DNA from: JBMOPD01 sp049323615
GTDB taxonomy: Bacteria > Bacillota > Desulfotomaculia > Desulfotomaculales > Desulfocucumaceae
DNA: 58,641 nucleotides
Assembly: GCA_049323615.1 (NCBI GenBank)
Contig: JBMOPD010000039.1
Location: 1-58,641 of the forward strand
Direction of reading: 5' to 3'
The position numbers and the translations under genes were made by a program. The number at the start of each line of letters is the position of its first letter. The first letter of the stretch is position 1. The notes under the pieces are model-generated. The model did not search any database. It was given only the letters and a program-made list of their open reading frames with translations, and was not told where the DNA came from. Below are positions 42,329 to 49,440 of this stretch, in pieces.

Positions 42329-44092
42329 TTATTTTTTCACGCGCCTTTTCCCCGGTCCGGACGAAGAAGGAGTCAGCTGGTACTTTTTGATTTTCCGCAC
42401 CACCGTCGACTGGTTGACCTCCAGCGCGGCGGCGATTTTATATGTGTTTTTCAACCGGTTATAGGCCATTGAAAACAGCTGTTTTTCCAATTCGTCCATG
42501 GCCTCCTTCAACGGGCAGACGTCCATCACGTAGACACGGTTGGGCGATAAACCCTTCCCGTCAAAAATATAATCGGGGAGGTGGCCCACCGATATTTCAC
42601 CACTTTCCGTGGTAACCAGGAGCCTTTCCACAAGGTTTTCCAGCTCCCTCACATTACCCGGCCAGTTATAGTTTTTCAGCACCTCCACCGCTTCATCGGA
42701 AAGTTTTTTTCCAGTTTCATATTTGGCATTCAGCTGACTCCAAAAATAATCCACCAGGGCGGGGATGTCTTCCCGGCGGTAGCGCAGCGGTGGAATAATG
42801 ACGGGAATGACATTCAGCCTGTAGTACAAGTCCTCCCTGAAGGACCCCTCCGCCACCATGCGCTGGATATCCCGGTTGGTTGCGGCGACGAACCGGATAT
42901 CAACGCCAATGCATTTGCTGCCGCCGACCCGGATCATCTTTTTCTCCTGGATTATTTGCAATAGCTTAACCTGCAAGTTTAGGGGGAGATCAGTTATCTC
43001 GTCCAGAAAAACAGTGCCCCTGTTGGCCAACTCCAGGAGTCCCTTTTTGCCCTCCTTGCGGGCTCCGGTGAAGGCGCCCCCCTCGTAGCCGAACAATTCC
43101 GATTCCAGGAGGTGTTCGGGGATAGCCCCGCAGTTGATGGTTACGAAGGGCCCGTTTGCCCGCTTGCTCTTCTTGTGCAGCCGGGAGGCCACCACTCCTT
43201 TTCCGACCCCGGATTCCCCCATGATCAGCACCGTGGAATCCACCTGGGCCACCTTGTCCACCATTTCCAGCACCCGCTTCATCTGCGGGCTGCAGGCCAC
43301 CACCTCGTTGCTCTTGATCTTTTCACGGCTTAATTGCAAAATCTGCCGGCGGTAGCTTTCCACCAGCTGCTCGGTATCCTCCAGCTGCTTTCTTAGATTC
43401 AACAGTTCGGAGATATCCCTGGAATTAACCACTACCCTGGTAATATCACCATTTTCGTTAAAAATGGGGTTTCCGGTCACTATCAACTGCTTGCCGCTTT
43501 TTGTTTTCTGGGTGATGGTGACCCGTTTCTTTTCCTTCAAAACCAGCCTGGTCACCGAGGGCGTAAAGTATCCCTCCTTTTCCAGCTCAAACACGTTTTT
43601 GCCGATCATCTGCTCCACCGGCACCCCGTAATAAGTTTCCCCCACCTTGTTGATGCGTTTGGTCACGCCGTTTCCATCAATGACGAAAATTTCATCGTAC
43701 GAGGAGTTGAATGTTTCTTCCAGTTCATTGATTAATTCTTTTTGTTCGTTTAATTCGTCCCAGTAAAACTTCCAGCCCGATATATCAAACAGCAGGGCGA
43801 TTGAATCTATTTTGCCGCTGTTTATCTTTTTATTTTCCACCACCAGTGTTTTGCCGGCGGCGGCCAGTTTGAACACAGCCGGCTTATTGCCGGCAGGCTG
43901 ATCAGCAACGGGTCCCCGACTGATTAAAGAGAGAAAATTACTGTTGATACTGCCTGAAGAATTATGATCCAGGAGATCGGATGCCAACTTGTTGACGGCA
44001 ACCACTTTCTTTGTTTTATCAAAGCCTACGATTCCTATGGGCAAAAGATCGATTAGCCTTTCCCAGTCCAATTCTCCCACCTCACAAAACAT
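42329..44092 (-). CDS. Sigma-54-dependent activator with two PAS domains
   Basis: 587 residues. Two PAS domains (about 10-120 and 125-235), a short coiled linker, then the AAA+ domain with GESGVGKG, GAFTGA and DEITDLPL. The C-terminal Fis-type helix-turn-helix (NTYKIAAALEVNQSTVVRKI) follows. It has no receiver domain. It is transcribed away from the gabT-AOR pair, whose promoter is sigma-54 type with paired palindromes, so control of that pair is likely. It is paralogous in design to the activator at 22.1-23.9 kb but differs in its N-terminal sensor. Confidence 0.92.
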   Translation of the reverse strand: MFCEVGELDWERLIDLLPIGIVGFDKTKKVVAVNKLASDLLDHNSSGSINSNFLSLISRGPVADQPAGNKPAVFKLAAAGKTLVVENKKINSGKIDSIALLFDISGWKFYWDELNEQKELINELEETFNSSYDEIFVIDGNGVTKRINKVGETYYGVPVEQMIGKNVFELEKEGYFTPSVTRLVLKEKKRVTITQKTKSGKQLIVTGNPIFNENGDITRVVVNSRDISELLNLRKQLEDTEQLVESYRRQILQLSREKIKSNEVVACSPQMKRVLEMVDKVAQVDSTVLIMGESGVGKGVVASRLHKKSKRANGPFVTINCGAIPEHLLESELFGYEGGAFTGARKEGKKGLLELANRGTVFLDEITDLPLNLQVKLLQIIQEKKMIRVGGSKCIGVDIRFVAATNRDIQRMVAEGSFREDLYYRLNVIPVIIPPLRYRREDIPALVDYFWSQLNAKYETGKKLSDEAVEVLKNYNWPGNVRELENLVERLLVTTESGEISVGHLPDYIFDGKGLSPNRVYVMDVCPLKEAMDELEKQLFSMAYNRLKNTYKIAAALEVNQSTVVRKIKKYQLTPSSSGPGKRRVKK

Positions 44093-44273
44093 TATATATT
44101 TTAAAGGGTGGGGTTACAAACAGAAACCTTTTTAGGTGATGTCCCTGTTTTTAAACATTATCCTGCCGGACCGGCACTGCAGGTATATTTTCTATTCAGC
44201 AACAATTGATGTTCTACTGCATGATTAATCTTTACGATACTTTAAAATTTTTTGAAATTTTGGGCTTTATTTA

Positions 44274-44310
44274 AATGCATCAATGCATTAATAAAATGCT
44301 TCTTTGCATT
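44274..44310. promoter_or_regulatory. Paired palindromes, candidate enhancer sites for the gabT-AOR promoter
   Basis: Two copies of AATGC-N6-GCATT lie at 44274-44289 and 44295-44310. Their centres are 21 bases apart, two turns of the helix, so they face the same side of the DNA. They stand 160-195 bases upstream of a sigma-54 promoter and about 180-220 bases before the divergent activator start, the usual place for an activator binding site. Confidence 0.72.
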
Positions 44311-44437
44311 CAAATAAAACATCAACGGCGCCCCCGGCGCTGTACATATTGCCAGCCGGGCAGCCCTGCACTTTTGTACGCCCACTTGCCGCCGCCGCAC
44401 GGCAAATAAATCTATTGCCTGCGGGCAGCGCCCGGTC

Positions 44438-44466
44438 AAAGCCCCATCAGTTCCCCGGGGCTTTTT
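44438..44466 (+). terminator. Terminator-like hairpin just ahead of the sigma-54 promoter
   Basis: Stem AAAGCCCC/GGGGCTTT with an 11-base loop and a short T-run ending two bases before the promoter. It would stop rightward read-through. The GC-rich stretch 44329-44437 upstream of it is discussed as a finding. Confidence 0.6.
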
Positions 44467-44467
44467 C

Positions 44468-44483
44468 TGGCATAACTTTTGCT
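44468..44483 (+). promoter_or_regulatory. Sigma-54 promoter of the gabT-AOR pair
   Basis: TGGCAT-AACTT-TTGCT keeps the -24 GG, -12 GC and the 5-base spacing. Start expected near 44495, about 110 bases before the gabT ATG. Confidence 0.82.
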
Positions 44484-44602
44484 CTGGTGATCAGTACTAT
44501 ACAGCACCGCCAACAGGATGTAAAGCCATACTTTGGCCGGAGTAACCCGCCGCTGTGCCGGAGGTGCCGGGAAAGCTCAACGCCAAAAAGGAGGTTGAAT
44601 CC

Positions 44603-45937
44603 ATGATAAATATCAAAACCCCGATTCCGGGGCCGAAGTCCCTGGAACTGATGGAACTCAGGAAAAAATGCGTGCCCAGGGGTATTTCCAACGCCGCGCC
44701 GGTATTTGTCCGGGAAGCAAAGGGAGCCGTCATCACGGATGTGGACGGCAACCAGTTTATCGATCTGGCCGGCGGCATCGGCACAATCAACGCCGGCCAC
44801 AGTCCAGACGAGGTTGTGGGCGCGGTAAAGGAGCAAATGGACAGATACATTCATACCTGTTTTCATGTGGCCATGTACGAGCCCTACGTGCGCCTGGCCG
44901 GGAAGCTGGCCGCCATAACGCCCGGAGACTATGAGAAAAAGACCATGTTCGCCAACAGCGGCGCCGAGGCGGTGGAAAACGCCGTCAAGCTGGCCCGAAA
45001 GCATACAAAGAAAACGGGTATAATCGCCCTTGAGTGCGCTTTTCACGGCCGCACACTGATGGCCATGACCATGACCAGCAAGGTAAGGCCTTATAAATAC
45101 GGGTTCGGGCCCTTCGCCCCGGAAGTGTACAAAATCCCTTCGGGTTATTGTTACCGCTGCTATTTTGGTTTAAGCTACCCCGGCTGCGAGATGAAATGCG
45201 TCAAAAACCTGGAAAGATTTTTTACGGCCGAGTGTTCACCCGATCACGTGGCGGCACTGATTGCCGAGCCCGTCCAGGGAGAGGGCGGCTTCATTGTTCC
45301 TCCCCCGGAATTTTTGCCGGGATTAAAACAGGTTTGCCACAAGTACGGCATTCTTTTTATCGCCGACGAGATACAAACCGCCTTCGGCCGCACCGGGAAG
45401 ATGTTTGCCTGCGAACACTACGGCCTGGAACCGGACATGATTACCCTGGCCAAGTCGCTGGCAGCCGGATTCCCCCTGAGCGCAGTCACCGGGCGGGCGG
45501 AAGTGATGGACTCCGCAGACACCGGAGAAATCGGCGGAACATACGGCGGCAACCCGTTATCCTGCGTGGCGGCCTTACAGGTAATCGACAAGATGCAGAA
45601 CGATGACCTGCCGGCCCGGGCCGGCGAGATTGGCCGGAAGATAATGGAAAGATTAAAAGCAATTCAGGAAAAGCATCCCGTAGTGGGAGACGTGCGGGGC
45701 CTCGGCGCCATGGTGGCCGTGGAACTGGTTAAAGACCGGGCGACAAAGGAGCCGGCCAGGGAAATAACCAGCCGGATTCTCACGGAATGCCATAAAAAGG
45801 GGGTAATCGCCATCAGCGCGGGCATCTACAGCAACGTGCTGAGGTTTTTAGCGCCCCTGGTGATCACCGACGGCCAGCTTTTCCAGGCGCTGAATGTTTT
45901 GGAAGAAGCCTTCGACACCGTTTGTGTGAACTGCTAG
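44603..45937 (+). CDS. gabT: 4-aminobutyrate aminotransferase-like, class III PLP
   Basis: 444 residues. Transfers the amino group of GABA to an oxoacid, giving succinate semialdehyde. FANSGAEAVENAVKLAR is the class III phosphate site, Asp255 (IADEIQT) binds the PLP nitrogen, and Lys284 (LAKSLAAGF) forms the Schiff base. A Cys-rich insert with Cys183, Cys186, Cys195 and Cys199 is typical of one GabT branch and may bind an iron-sulfur cluster. ATG at 44603 follows AAGGAGG by 8 bases. It is followed by an AOR gene after 97 bases. Related omega-amino acid substrates cannot be excluded. Confidence 0.85.
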   Translation: MINIKTPIPGPKSLELMELRKKCVPRGISNAAPVFVREAKGAVITDVDGNQFIDLAGGIGTINAGHSPDEVVGAVKEQMDRYIHTCFHVAMYEPYVRLAGKLAAITPGDYEKKTMFANSGAEAVENAVKLARKHTKKTGIIALECAFHGRTLMAMTMTSKVRPYKYGFGPFAPEVYKIPSGYCYRCYFGLSYPGCEMKCVKNLERFFTAECSPDHVAALIAEPVQGEGGFIVPPPEFLPGLKQVCHKYGILFIADEIQTAFGRTGKMFACEHYGLEPDMITLAKSLAAGFPLSAVTGRAEVMDSADTGEIGGTYGGNPLSCVAALQVIDKMQNDDLPARAGEIGRKIMERLKAIQEKHPVVGDVRGLGAMVAVELVKDRATKEPAREITSRILTECHKKGVIAISAGIYSNVLRFLAPLVITDGQLFQALNVLEEAFDTVCVNC

Positions 45938-45967
45938 TGTCCGGGCCCTACCCAAAACCAGGTGCCC

Positions 45968-46003
45968 TGCGCAAGAGCCTGCCGCGAGGCGGGCTCTTGC
46001 GCA
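45968..46003 (+). other. 16-bp hairpin with GCGA tetraloop between gabT and AOR
   Basis: 45968-45983 pairs with 45988-46003, with one U-G pair, around a GCGA loop (GNRA type). No T-run follows, so it is not a terminator. It probably tunes the stability or processing of the gabT-AOR transcript. It ends 31 bases before the AOR start. Confidence 0.65.
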
Positions 46004-46034
46004 ATAGAATTTATTCCCGCGGGGAGGGAAAAAA

Positions 46035-47789
46035 ATGAAAGGGTTCTACGGGAAATTGCTGAGGATCAACCTTACGGAGAAATCATACGCGGTAGAGGAC
46101 ATCCCGGAGCAGATTCTGAGGGATTATCTGGGGGGAAAGGGACTGGGATCGTATTTGCTGTTAAATAATGTCCCGGCCGGCGCCGACCCCCTGTCCCCGG
46201 AAAACAGGCTCATTTTTACCACCGGCCCGGCCGCCGGCACCATCGTACCAGGTTCCAGCCGCTACGGTATCTACAGCAAATCGCCGCTGACCGGCCTTTA
46301 CGCCGAGTCTTACGCGGGTGGGAAAGTGGCCCCCGCCTTGAGGCGCACGGGGTATGACGCCATTATCATGGAAGGGGCCGCGGAGTCGCCCGTATACCTG
46401 GAAATCAGCGACAGGCAGGTCCTGTTTCGCGACGCCGGCCACCTGTGGGGAATGGAAACATACGCCGCCGAAGACGCTGTGCTGAAGGACGCCCACAGCC
46501 CCGACGCCCAGGCGGTGGTTATCGGCCCCGCCGGGGAGAAGATGGTCCGCTTCGCCTGCGTGGAAAACAACTACTGGCGCTCGGCGGGCAGAACCGGCAT
46601 GGGCGCGGTTATGGGCTCCAAAAAACTGAAGGCGCTGGTGTTTCACGGCCAGTCCAGGTGTGCTATCGCCGACCCGGGGCTGCTCAAAGAGGCGGTGGGA
46701 AACATCCGGGCAAAAGGCAAGGACAACCCCGGTGTGCAGGCCTACCAGACCTACGGAACACCTGTGATGGTTAAAATTATGAACGGGGCCAAAGCATTCC
46801 CCACCCGCTACTGGTCTGACGGCAGTTTTGACAGATGGCCGGAGATCAGCGGGGATGCGCACCAGCAAAAATTCCAGGTGAAGGCCCGCTCATGTCCCCA
46901 GTGCTTTCTGGCCTGCGGCAAGGATACGGTGGTCACTGCCGGCGAGCATGCCGGACTGCGGCTGGAAGGTCCCGAGTACGAAACCATATACGCCTTCGGG
47001 GGACTCTGCTGCATCGACCGGCTGGATAGGATACTTTACCTGAACGACCTCTGCGACCGCCTGGGGATTGATACCATCACCGCCGGAAACCTGGCCGCAC
47101 TGGTGATGGAGGCCGTTAAAAGGGGCCGGCTGGACTGCGGCCTGAAGTACGGGGACGCCCCGGGAGTGGCGCGGCTGTTAAAGGACATGGCTGACCGGAC
47201 CGGCCTCGGGGAGGACCTTTCCCGGGGGATAAAATACTTCAGCAAGAAATGGAACCTGGAGGACATTGCCGTTCACGTCAAGGGACTGGAGCCTCCCGGG
47301 TACGACCCCAGGGTGCTGAAGGGGATGGGGTTGGCCTACGCCACTTCCACCAGGGGCGCCTGCCACCTGCGGGCCACCTTTTACAAGCCGGAGCTGAGCG
47401 GCATCATCGACCCCGCCGCCACGGAGGGAAAGGCCGCCCTGTTCATCGAGTATGAAAACAGGCTGACCATCTTCAACACCCTGATCCTGTGCGTCTTCTT
47501 CCGGGATTTGTTCCTGTGGGATGATTTGATCCCGGTAATCAAGGCCTGCACCGGATGGGAATACACCAGGCCGGAACTGGAGAAAATGGCCAACAACATT
47601 GTTACCCTCACCCGCCGGTTCAACGCCCGGGAAGGAGCCACCAAGGAATACGACACGCTGCCGCCCAGGCTTTTCAGCCAGCCAATCAACGGCGGGGAAA
47701 ACATAATCACCAGGGAAGAACTGCGGTTCATGGTGGATGACTACTACCGGCTCAGGGGCTGGGACGACACGGGGAATCCCCTGCCCTGA
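46035..47789 (+). CDS. aor: Aldehyde:ferredoxin oxidoreductase (tungsten AOR family), second copy
   Basis: 584 residues. The [4Fe-4S] ligands are Cys287, Cys290, Cys294 and Cys486. DRLGIDT (341-347) and STRGACH are the pterin motifs. GGKGLG and the TGRTGMGAVMGSKKLKA region are typical. Clearly a different paralog from the AOR at 32.4-34.1 kb. Being downstream of a GABA-type aminotransferase, succinate semialdehyde is the expected substrate, giving succinate and reduced ferredoxin. No own ferredoxin or MoaD gene follows. GGGAGG lies 8 bases before the ATG. Confidence 0.95.
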   Translation: MKGFYGKLLRINLTEKSYAVEDIPEQILRDYLGGKGLGSYLLLNNVPAGADPLSPENRLIFTTGPAAGTIVPGSSRYGIYSKSPLTGLYAESYAGGKVAPALRRTGYDAIIMEGAAESPVYLEISDRQVLFRDAGHLWGMETYAAEDAVLKDAHSPDAQAVVIGPAGEKMVRFACVENNYWRSAGRTGMGAVMGSKKLKALVFHGQSRCAIADPGLLKEAVGNIRAKGKDNPGVQAYQTYGTPVMVKIMNGAKAFPTRYWSDGSFDRWPEISGDAHQQKFQVKARSCPQCFLACGKDTVVTAGEHAGLRLEGPEYETIYAFGGLCCIDRLDRILYLNDLCDRLGIDTITAGNLAALVMEAVKRGRLDCGLKYGDAPGVARLLKDMADRTGLGEDLSRGIKYFSKKWNLEDIAVHVKGLEPPGYDPRVLKGMGLAYATSTRGACHLRATFYKPELSGIIDPAATEGKAALFIEYENRLTIFNTLILCVFFRDLFLWDDLIPVIKACTGWEYTRPELEKMANNIVTLTRRFNAREGATKEYDTLPPRLFSQPINGGENIITREELRFMVDDYYRLRGWDDTGNPLP

Positions 47790-47869
47790 CGGCCCGGTGA
47801 ATTTAACCTCTTCCGGCGCACATAAAGACCTCTTGATCAGAACAATATATCTGCAAAGGGGGGTGTGTT

Positions 47870-47977
47870 ATGGGCGGGAACAAAAAGGAAAAAAAGGGCC
47901 GGGCAAAGTACCCGGTCACCGGCAATGAAGCCAAAAAGCAGCCCACCACGGCAGATATCGATGTCAATATGAAGTAG
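47870..47977 (+). CDS. Small lysine-rich protein of unknown function
   Basis: 35 residues, starting MGGNKKEKKGRAKYPVTG and ending DIDVNMK, from an ATG 6 bases after AAAGGGGGG. Highly basic N-terminal half, neutral to acidic end, no hydrophobic segment, probably disordered. It follows the AOR gene by 80 bases in the same direction. A strong ribosome-binding site supports translation. Function unknown. Confidence 0.5.
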   Translation: MGGNKKEKKGRAKYPVTGNEAKKQPTTADIDVNMK

Positions 47978-48000
47978 CTCATCCAGCCGGAAATCCGGGT

Positions 48001-48084
48001 CCGAATTCAGAATACAGGAGACAGAATACAGAATTTATCGTGCATGTTTTTCCTCCTGTCTCCTGTCTTCTGTCTCCTGTCTCG
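48001..48084. repeat. Inverted GACAGAATACAG/CTGTCTCCTGT microrepeat pair
   Basis: A left arm of GAATTCAGAATACAGGAGAC units (48003-48039) faces a right arm of CTCCTGTCTCCTGTCTTCTG units (48052-48083). The arms are partly complementary and lie about 12 bases apart, giving an imperfect hairpin. It stands between the small lysine-rich gene and the end of the acetyltransferase gene. Confidence 0.65.
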
Positions 48085-48093
48085 CGTGTTTCT

Positions 48094-48555
48094 TTAAAAA
48101 TCAAGGTCTATCTCCACTGCCTCCTCATCGCAGTTAGGAAACTTGGGGCAGTTGATGCACTCTTTCCACACCTTCTGGGACAGGCTCTCCTTGGGGACAA
48201 TCCGAAAGTTGCAGCGGGCAAAAAAGCCCGGCTGGTAGGTCAGGGCAAAGACCCTGGGTATCTTCAGCTCCCTGGCCTCGGACAGGAACGCCTCCACCAG
48301 CCTGCGGCCGATGCCCTTTTTCTGCATGTCCGGCTGCACCGCCAGCGCCCTGATCTCGGCCAGATCCTCCCAAATGATGTGCAGCATGCCGGCGCCCAGC
48401 AGCCTGCCCCGGTCCTCGGCCACGGTTATTTCCCGCACCCCTTCATACAGCATGGACCTGGACCTGGCCAGCATCAGGCCCCCGTCCGCAAAATAGGTAA
48501 TCAGCCGGTGAACGTCCTCAATGTCGCACATCCTTGCCTTCCTGATAATCAACAA
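48094..48555 (-). CDS. GNAT acetyltransferase, N-acetylglutamate synthase type
   Basis: 153 residues. Acetyl-CoA-binding Q/R-x-x-G-x-G/A is seen in VQPDMQKKGIGRRL (about 76-89). The C-terminal KVWKECINCPKFPNCDE block, with three Cys, is the hallmark of the short clostridial ArgA-like GNAT enzymes annotated as N-acetylglutamate synthase, which start arginine synthesis. Start TTG at 48555, with a second TTG just after. The neighbours are purine genes, so context adds nothing to the role. Confidence 0.8.
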   Translation of the reverse strand: MLIIRKARMCDIEDVHRLITYFADGGLMLARSRSMLYEGVREITVAEDRGRLLGAGMLHIIWEDLAEIRALAVQPDMQKKGIGRRLVEAFLSEARELKIPRVFALTYQPGFFARCNFRIVPKESLSQKVWKECINCPKFPNCDEEAVEIDLDF

Positions 48556-48611
48556 ACAACATCTTCCCCTTCATGAACCCGCCCCGAAAATTTTATCCCG
48601 GTCATTATCTT

Positions 48612-48645
48612 CTGGATGCTGAATTCTGAATTCTGGATTCTGACC
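48612..48645. repeat. GAATTCTG short tandem repeat
   Basis: Three to four head-to-tail copies of a CTGAATT/CTGGATT unit lie in the gap between purQ and the acetyltransferase gene. Same kind as the repeat at 7.98 kb. Confidence 0.6.
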
Positions 48646-48666
48646 TTATAACCTGTCCCGAAAGAG

Positions 48667-49440
48667 TCACATTTCCATACAGTATTTCACCGCGTTAATA
48701 AATATGGGCAGCCCGTGGGGCTCCCTGACTTCACCGCGGCGCCAGCCGGGATGCTGGAATACATCCACAAACCTCTCCGGGTGGGGCATCAGTCCCATGA
48801 CCAGGCCGGTCCGGTCGCAGATCCCGGCGATAGAGTTGAGGGACCCGTTGGGGTTGTGCGGGTATTCCATGGTGGGCCGGCCGTCGGGCCTGGTGTAGCG
48901 GAACACAACCTGCCCCGCAGACTCCAGCTCATCCAGCTGATCCTTTTCGGCGTAAAACTTGCCCTCCCCGTGGGCCACCTGGACGCTTATCAGGCTCCCG
49001 GCCATACCCCTGGTGAATATGCAGGGGGTATCCTCCACCCTCAGGTTCACCCACTGGCACCTGTAACCTCTATCGTTGTTCATCAGGGTGCAGCGGATAT
49101 CTCCCATCCTGCGGCCGGGCAGCAGGCCGGTCCTGACCAGCACCTGGAACCCGTTGCAGATGCCCAGCACCGGTTTGCCGCCGTCCACAAACTCCTGCAG
49201 GCCCTCTTTAAGGAAGGAGGTCAGCTCCACCGCCAGTATCTTGCCGGACTGCACATCGTCGCCATACGAAAACCCGCCCGGCAGGGCCAGTATCTGATAG
49301 TCGGCCAGCCTTTCCTCCCCTGACCTGAGCTGGTTGACGTGCACCATCCGGCAACTGGCCCCGGCCTTCTCAAAGGCGTAGTATGTCTCCAGGTCGCAGT
49401 TGGTGCCGTCCGCCCTCAACACGCAGACCTTTGGCTTCAT
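48667..49440 (-). CDS. purQ: Phosphoribosylformylglycinamidine synthase, glutaminase subunit
   Basis: 257 residues, slightly longer than Bacillus PurQ (about 227). A class I glutamine amidotransferase that supplies ammonia for the FGAM synthase. The nucleophile Cys is in GICNGFQ near residue 95, and the His/Glu pair in MPHPERF near the end. Its ATG overlaps the purL stop in an ATGA arrangement, so the two are translationally coupled. Confidence 0.94.
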   Translation of the reverse strand: MKPKVCVLRADGTNCDLETYYAFEKAGASCRMVHVNQLRSGEERLADYQILALPGGFSYGDDVQSGKILAVELTSFLKEGLQEFVDGGKPVLGICNGFQVLVRTGLLPGRRMGDIRCTLMNNDRGYRCQWVNLRVEDTPCIFTRGMAGSLISVQVAHGEGKFYAEKDQLDELESAGQVVFRYTRPDGRPTMEYPHNPNGSLNSIAGICDRTGLVMGLMPHPERFVDVFQHPGWRRGEVREPHGLPIFINAVKYCMEM

